Below, piece by piece: positions 1 to 4,309 of a DNA stretch of 6,644 nucleotides; position 1 is the first letter of the stretch, and each line of letters opens with the position of its first letter. The stretch covers positions 1 to 6,644 of the forward strand of contig JAGUUF010000055.1 in NCBI GenBank assembly GCA_020063545.1, written 5' to 3'. The DNA is from Cytophagales bacterium. GTDB lineage: Bacteria > Bacteroidota > Bacteroidia > Cytophagales > Cyclobacteriaceae. Made by a program: the position numbers and the translations under genes. A model generated the notes under the pieces. That model had not been told where the DNA came from and did not search any database. It saw only the letters and a list, made by a program, of their open reading frames with translations.

Positions 1-491
1 AAATTTAGTCCACCTACTTTAATCTTAATGCACCGGTACCCTTCTGCTATTTTAATGGATGCCTGCTGCAGCATGTAGTCAAGGTCGCCCATCCACACCA
101 ATCCGTTAATCGGGATGGCAACACCGTGCACAAATGAATTTTCATACAGCAACCGCTTGCCGCCATGCAGCAAATCGAGCACCGCGGTTTCCAGTCCAAA
201 CGTTACTGATGGATGCCCAGGCGGCACCAGTGATGAAACATCCTTGAGCGAAATGGAGGCGCGGCCCGTTAGCGCACCGACTACTTCCTCCAGTACTGTT
301 TCAAAATCCGGAAGGGCATCCGGGCTTAGCCCGGGCAAAGGGCCGCACTCGCCTATTCCGAATACATTCGGGTTCCCATCATCAATCAGTTTAATAAACC
401 ACGAAGTTTTATCCTTCATCCTTCCGCGCGAGGTTCGCGCATCGAAGTTGAAGTGAAATGTTTTTTTATGAATGCTTGCCTGTAATGCCAT
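1..491 (-). CDS. menC: o-succinylbenzoate synthase (MenC), N-terminal part, cut by the left window edge
   Basis: MenC is an enolase-superfamily enzyme that dehydrates SHCHC to o-succinylbenzoate in cytoplasmic menaquinone biosynthesis. The reading frame starts with ATG at 491-489 and stays open to base 1, giving 163 complete codons of a family usually near 340-370 residues. Visible signatures are GIGECGPLPGLS (about residues 45-56, the N-terminal capping-domain loop), a segment FGLETAVLDLL (98-108), PINGLVWMG (127-135, start of the barrel) and IKIKVG (155-160). The last contains the K-x-K pair (K156, K158), where the catalytic lysine of this superfamily lies. The metal-binding acidic residues and second lysine would lie outside the window. 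No in-frame start lies just upstream of 491 and no Shine-Dalgarno is visible. It is divergent from the queA-like gene with only 50 bp between them. The main alternative is another enolase-superfamily enzyme such as a dipeptide epimerase; the ECGPLPGLS and INGLVWMG strings favour MenC. Confidence 0.85.
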   Translation of the reverse strand, partial: MALQASIHKKTFHFNFDARTSRGRMKDKTSWFIKLIDDGNPNVFGIGECGPLPGLSPDALPDFETVLEEVVGALTGRASISLKDVSSLVPPGHPSVTFGLETAVLDLLHGGKRLLYENSFVHGVAIPINGLVWMGDLDYMLQQASIKIAEGYRCIKIKVGGLN

Positions 492-498
492 CGCTATG

Positions 499-506
499 CG
501 AAAATA
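499..506 (-). promoter_or_regulatory. candidate -7 element for menC
   Basis: Read on the minus strand the octamer is TATTTTCG, which matches the Bacteroidetes -7 consensus TAnnTTTG at all but one fixed position. It ends 7 bases before the menC ATG, so the transcript would have almost no 5' leader. No convincing -33 TTTG/TTG lies at the usual distance upstream. This is a weak call based on one motif. Confidence 0.3.
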
Positions 507-524
507 GAAAATAATCGAAACGGT

Positions 525-532
525 TAACTTTG
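525..532 (+). promoter_or_regulatory. Bacteroidetes-type -7 promoter element for the queA-like gene
   Basis: TAACTTTG is a perfect match to TAnnTTTG, the -7 element used by the primary sigma factor of Bacteroidota. It ends 9 bases before the ATG at 542. With transcription starting a few bases downstream of this element, the mRNA leader would be only a few nucleotides long. The motif also overlaps a possible TTG start (530-532), which argues against that codon being the initiator. No clear -33 element is seen upstream. Confidence 0.55.
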
Positions 533-541
533 CGGCCTTTC

Positions 542-1726
542 ATGCTGCGCATTACCGATTATACATATGACCTGCCACCGGAACGGATTGCCCTGCATCC
601 GCTGCCCGACCGCGATGCTTCAAAGCTGCTCGTTTACCGGAACGGTAAAATCGTGCATGCCGGTTTTAAATCATTGGCCGATTTCCTTCCCACCAACACC
701 ACCCTCTATTTTAATAACACCAGGGTAATCCGGGCACGCCTGTTGTTCAGGAAAAACACGGGCGCTGAGATTGAAATTTTCCTGCTTCAGCCGGCAGAAC
801 CTTCCACTGAACTTGCATTGGCCATGAAAACGCAGGGCAGTTGCACCTGGCAGTGCTCTATCGGTAATCTGAAACGATGGAAAGAAACCGTCAGGTTAAC
901 TGCTGAAACAGGCAGGGTAATACTACAGGCAGAACTTATTGACAGGACAAGCGGCCTGGTGCGGTTACGATGGAAGCCGGAATCCCTTCCGCTTGCGCAG
1001 GTAATTGATCAGTTCGGAGCCACCCCATTGCCGCCATACATCAAGCGAAAAGCCGAACCGGATGACAGCAACCGTTACCAGACGGTTTACTCGGCAAATG
1101 AAGGTGCGGTGGCCGCACCAACTGCAGGATTGCATTTTACCGAAGCAGTATTTGAAACACTGAAACAAAGAGGCATAAAAACCGACTTCCTGACCCTGCA
1201 TGTAAGCGCGGGCACGTTTATGCCCGTGAAAACCGATGATGCCTTGCAGCACCAGATGCATAACGAACAGGTAGTGATTAACCGGAACAACCTTGTTTCG
1301 TTATTACAGCCAGAACGGTTTACTGTTGCCGTTGGCACCACGGCCATGCGCACGCTGGAGAGCCTGTACTGGTATGGGGTTAAGCTTATCCATAAACCTG
1401 AAGCAGGTTTTTTTGTTTCGCAATCAGAACCGTATCAGCGCTACGATAACCTTCCTTCCGTACAACAGGCCTTGCTGGCCGTTTTGAATAAGCTGGACAA
1501 AACCGGCACCGAAACCTTAACCGGGAACACGGCCATTTATATTTACCCGGGCTACCGCTTTAAAATCTGCAACGGGCTTATCACCAACTTTCATTTGCCG
1601 GCATCAACCTTGATTTTGCTGGTTGCCGCCTTTGTTGGCGATGACTGGAAACGCATTTATGAGGAAGCGCTGCATAACGATTACCGCTTTCTCAGCTATG
1701 GCGACAGTTCGTTGCTAATTCACTAA
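542..1726 (+). CDS. queA: S-adenosylmethionine:tRNA ribosyltransferase-isomerase family protein (QueA, long variant)
   Basis: QueA transfers and isomerises the ribosyl moiety of SAM onto preQ1 at tRNA position 34, making epoxyqueuosine in the cytoplasm. The start is ATG 542 (394 aa). A TTG at 530 would add four residues but sits inside the promoter motif. Family motifs appear in order (ATG 542 = residue 1): HPLPDRDASKLLV (19-31), FNNTRVIRARL (57-67), PLPPYIKR (162-169), AAPTAGLHFT (191-200), LHVSAGTFMPV (219-229), VGTTAMRTLES (264-274), GLITNFHLPASTL (345-357) and GDSSLL (387-392), close to the C-terminus. Typical QueA is about 340-360 residues. Extra length lies in the middle of the N-terminal half, around a segment containing TWQCSIGNLKRWKE (102-115), and near residues 310-335. 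Small substitutions from the canonical motifs (AMRTLES for SVRTLES, VSAGTF for VGxGTF) suggest a diverged subgroup or paralogue. No Shine-Dalgarno is visible. It converges with the OmpA-type gene, with 49 bp between the stops. Family membership is secure; whether it is the cell's main QueA is not. Confidence 0.9.
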   Translation: MLRITDYTYDLPPERIALHPLPDRDASKLLVYRNGKIVHAGFKSLADFLPTNTTLYFNNTRVIRARLLFRKNTGAEIEIFLLQPAEPSTELALAMKTQGSCTWQCSIGNLKRWKETVRLTAETGRVILQAELIDRTSGLVRLRWKPESLPLAQVIDQFGATPLPPYIKRKAEPDDSNRYQTVYSANEGAVAAPTAGLHFTEAVFETLKQRGIKTDFLTLHVSAGTFMPVKTDDALQHQMHNEQVVINRNNLVSLLQPERFTVAVGTTAMRTLESLYWYGVKLIHKPEAGFFVSQSEPYQRYDNLPSVQQALLAVLNKLDKTGTETLTGNTAIYIYPGYRFKICNGLITNFHLPASTLILLVAAFVGDDWKRIYEEALHNDYRFLSYGDSSLLIH

Positions 1727-1729
1727 GGA

Positions 1730-1770
1730 AGTCGTCCTACGACTTCAAGTCGTAGGACGACTGGACGACT
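1730..1770. repeat. nested palindromic repeat between convergent genes; possible bidirectional terminator
   Basis: A 6-bp word occurs five times in alternating orientation: AGTCGT at 1730-1735, ACGACT at 1739-1744, AGTCGT at 1748-1753, ACGACT at 1757-1762 and ACGACT at 1765-1770. The first four units are spaced exactly 9 bp apart with 3-bp spacers. Together they form a perfect inverted repeat with 16-bp arms (1730-1745 and 1747-1762) around a single central base. Each arm is itself a small inverted repeat. It starts 3 bases after the queA stop and ends 5 bases before the last base of the opposing stop codon. A short T-run (1774-1777) follows on the plus strand only, so an intrinsic terminator for queA is plausible but not canonical. 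The regularity could also mean a dispersed palindromic repeat or a protein-binding site. Confidence 0.75.
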
Positions 1771-1775
1771 GAATT

Positions 1776-4079
1776 TTACTGTGCTGTTGTATCCACAACG
1801 CGTACTTCCACGCGTCTTCCTTCTTCTTTGCTGCCCTCGGTTTTGGTGGCGCCATACCCTTTGGCCACAATTCTCCTGCGCACAATACCCCGGTGGTTCA
1901 GGTAGTTAAGCACTTCAATGGCCCGCTTGTTCGACAGATCGCGGTTCATTTCTTCTGAGCCTTCCTGCGAAGCAAAACCCGAGATTTCAACACTCAAATC
2001 GGGGTACTTGTTAAGTATGGCCAGCACGTCATCCAGTTGAGGATTGTATTGCGCCTTCAGGTTACTTTTACCGGCATCGAAATAAATTTTAACCTGCTTA
2101 GCCAGCACAGCCTTATCGTACGCGGCCTGCTTCTTGGCCGGTTGATTTTTCTGTTGCTGCGCTTCTTTGGTTACTTCAAAGGTCGGCAGCGACAGGATGG
2201 TTTTTTCGCCTACATTTTTCTGCTCGAACTTGCTCTCATCGCTTTCATCGTAATAGTATGTACGGGTGGCTACTTCAAGCTTTTTATTCCCATCCGAAAA
2301 ATCAACGTTGTCGATAGTATTGCTCAGGCGAATGAGTTCCAGTACATAATCAACGCCTTCGTCATCACCGGCAGCAATCAGGTCGAACATCAGGTCGTAC
2401 ACATCCACCTTGCCGGTTTGTGCCAGTTTTACTTCGTGCGATTTTCGCAAATCGGCCTTCACATCCTGGTTGGCATCGTAAAAGGCATTTTTAACCTCAA
2501 CCTCCTGGCCCACCACCACATCGAACTGGCGAATGGCCTTTAGGTTAATTTGCTGGTACAATTCGTAGAAGTAATCCTGGTTCGGAACATTAACGTTAAC
2601 GGTGTACGGGAGAAAATCCTCCGACTCAATAACGATATCATAATTCTTTGCCGGGGGCAGGATGATGAGGTAGCTTCCGGTTTCCGGGTCCGGATCGTAA
2701 ACAAAGTCGAGCCGCTTATTGGTCTCATTGTCGATTACATAAATTTTTGTGGGCATCGGTTTTCCGGTTTCGCCATTCAGGATTTTCCCTTTAATCATGG
2801 TTAACGGAATGTTTGCCGAATGCGGTGGCATATCCAGGTAATAGATATCTTGTGCACCATATCCGCCCTTACGGTCGGATGAAAAGTATGCCCGTGTGCC
2901 GTTGGCAATAAGGGTAAAGTAATTGTCGTTTGCCGTGGTGTTAACCGGGTAGCCCATATTCTCGGGCTTGGTCCATTTGCCGTTAACCAGCTTGGAAACA
3001 AAAATATCGCGGCCGCCCATGGTGTTGTGCCCGTTGGAAGTGAAGAACAAGGTCTTCTGATCCGGGTGAATAAACGGGGCGTCCTCATCGTCTTTGGTGT
3101 TGATGGGCTCGCCCAGGTTAACAGGTGCACCCCAGGTGCCGTTGGCCTGGAGTTCGGTTTTATAAATATCCAGCCCGCCTTTGCCGCCCAGCCTGTCGCT
3201 TGCAAAATAAATCGTCTTGCCATCAGGGGTAATGCTTGCGGTAGTTTCCAGGTATTTGCTGTTAATGGTTGGCACCAACACGGTTGGTTTCGACCAACTT
3301 TCACCGCTGCGGTTTATCACAAAGATATTTCCGGGGTCATCCACACCGCCCATAAAGATCAGCATCTTCTGGCCATCGGCCGAGATGCCGGCTGTGCCTA
3401 CATTCTTATCGGATGAAACCGGAACTGCTGCCGGCTCCGTCCATGTTCCCGAATTATTGTAGGCTATGTAAATCTCTTCAATGAACTTGTCGCCCGACCG
3501 GGTTTTGCCGGTGTTGGGCCGCAGTGCCGTGAACGCCATGATGCTCTCATCAGCCGAAACTACGGGATTATATTCCGTATAGGCTGTGTTAACCACCGAA
3601 CTGAAGTTGTGTACCGTTACCGAACGGGGTACCGACATCAGGGCAATAGCATTGTGGCAGATTTCAATGGCGCGATCAGCTTTGGCAATGGCCGCCTTAT
3701 CGGTCTTAGCCAACGTTTTAAACTGGTTAAACGACTCAATAGCCCGTTGCAGATCTTCGCTGCGCAGGTACAACTCGCCAAGGTCATAGTGTACCGAATA
3801 AGGAACCTGGGCCTTGTTCTTCAGGGCAAACACATAGTAGCCTATGGCTTTGGACTGATCCTGGATGTTTGTTGATTTCTGGTAACACACCCCTGTTTTG
3901 TAGTGCACCATGGGGTCTTTTTCACCCGATTGAACGGCCTCCAGGAACAACGGTAGGGCCTGCTCGTAATTTTTGATGCTAAAGTACCGCTCAGCCTCGG
4001 CCAGCGCTTTGCCCGACTGACTGAATCCCTGCAACCCAAGGGTTAGGGCAAAAAATGTCATTAAAAAGAGTCTTTTCAT
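1776..4079 (-). CDS. PorE-like protein: TPR, PD40 beta-propeller, carboxypeptidase-regulatory-like and OmpA C-terminal domains
   Basis: This is a predicted exported envelope protein that ties a protein complex to peptidoglycan. The chosen start (ATG 4079-4077, 767 aa) puts a signal peptide at the N-terminus (MKRLFLMTFFALTLGLQGFSQ, 1-21). An ATG two codons upstream (4085) is equally possible; the open frame to 4217 adds 46 unlikely residues. Domains in order: TPR-like helices at about 24-150; about five PD40/WD40-like blades at 170-415 with repeated DGKTIYFASDR..GG.DIY patterns; a CarboxypepD_reg-like beta-sandwich at 427-515; an unassigned stretch at 516-630; a Q/K/A-rich linker at 634-662; and an OmpA-C domain at 663-767 (IYFDAGKSNL, LSNKRA, GYGA, RRVEV). 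This order is that of PorE, a type IX secretion component in Porphyromonas. Several paralogues usually exist in Bacteroidota, so the role in secretion is inference. Two oddities: no lipobox cysteine follows the signal peptide, and the usual TD pair of the peptidoglycan-binding loop is A703-S704. Confidence 0.85.
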   Translation of the reverse strand: MKRLFLMTFFALTLGLQGFSQSGKALAEAERYFSIKNYEQALPLFLEAVQSGEKDPMVHYKTGVCYQKSTNIQDQSKAIGYYVFALKNKAQVPYSVHYDLGELYLRSEDLQRAIESFNQFKTLAKTDKAAIAKADRAIEICHNAIALMSVPRSVTVHNFSSVVNTAYTEYNPVVSADESIMAFTALRPNTGKTRSGDKFIEEIYIAYNNSGTWTEPAAVPVSSDKNVGTAGISADGQKMLIFMGGVDDPGNIFVINRSGESWSKPTVLVPTINSKYLETTASITPDGKTIYFASDRLGGKGGLDIYKTELQANGTWGAPVNLGEPINTKDDEDAPFIHPDQKTLFFTSNGHNTMGGRDIFVSKLVNGKWTKPENMGYPVNTTANDNYFTLIANGTRAYFSSDRKGGYGAQDIYYLDMPPHSANIPLTMIKGKILNGETGKPMPTKIYVIDNETNKRLDFVYDPDPETGSYLIILPPAKNYDIVIESEDFLPYTVNVNVPNQDYFYELYQQINLKAIRQFDVVVGQEVEVKNAFYDANQDVKADLRKSHEVKLAQTGKVDVYDLMFDLIAAGDDEGVDYVLELIRLSNTIDNVDFSDGNKKLEVATRTYYYDESDESKFEQKNVGEKTILSLPTFEVTKEAQQQKNQPAKKQAAYDKAVLAKQVKIYFDAGKSNLKAQYNPQLDDVLAILNKYPDLSVEISGFASQEGSEEMNRDLSNKRAIEVLNYLNHRGIVRRRIVAKGYGATKTEGSKEEGRRVEVRVVDTTAQ

Positions 4080-4309
4080 ATCCATAGAATATTTGGCTGC
4101 AATGTTAAGCACTCTTACTGCCTGAAAACCTGCATTTTGCCCCGCAACCTTACAGGCGGCTAAAAAATAATGCGAATAAGCCTTTATTACGGCAGTATTA
4201 AAGTAATGCTTAACCACGATTAGGCTTAAGTTACTGGATTCGAAAAAATTGGCGCCTTATAGGAATTCAATATTAGAATACCGAATTTTAAGTTGCTTAG
4301 CCGAGTTTC
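4080..4309. other. divergent intergenic region between the PorE-like and transporter genes
   Basis: These 230 bp separate two divergent genes and should hold both promoters. No RNA gene, long inverted repeat or mobile-element end is apparent. On the minus strand, two octamers differ from TAnnTTTG at one position (4100-4107 and 4145-4152). For the plus-strand transporter gene no octamer with fewer than two mismatches was found, and no Shine-Dalgarno precedes its ATG. Confidence 0.6.
4100..4107 (-). promoter_or_regulatory. candidate -7 element for the PorE-like gene
   Basis: Read on the minus strand this is TAACATTG, one mismatch from TAnnTTTG, located 14 bases before the upstream ATG (4085) and 20 before ATG 4079. 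A TTTTC tract lies roughly 16 bases further upstream, an imperfect -33 candidate. A competing octamer, TAAGGTTG (4145-4152 read on the minus strand), fits equally well by mismatch count. Low confidence. Confidence 0.25.

Noticed and set aside
115..456. 113-aa open frame on the plus strand
   Set aside because: It is the antisense shadow of menC. The protein is serine/proline-rich with no family resemblance, whereas the minus frame carries clear MenC motifs.
2037..2543. 168-aa open frame on the plus strand
   Set aside because: It is antisense to the PorE-like gene. The hydrophobic I/V/L/F-rich translation is what antisense reading of this gene yields, and there is no recognisable start context.
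3283..3298. Small hairpin GTTGGT / ACCAAC with a TTCG loop, next to further GTTGG and CCAAC words
   Set aside because: It lies within the coding sequence of the PorE-like gene and is explained by the codons for K-P-T-V-L-V-P-T. The stem is only 6 bp and has no T-run.
2801..3304. 167-aa open frame on the minus strand in another frame
   Set aside because: It lies wholly inside the PorE-like gene in a shifted frame. Its W/P/R-rich composition is typical of an out-of-frame reading of the PD40 blades.
4080..4217. N-terminal extension of the PorE-like protein to 4217
   Set aside because: The extra 46 residues would precede and bury a good signal peptide, and the segment overlaps the promoter-like region. 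The internal ATG at 4079 or 4085 fits an exported protein.
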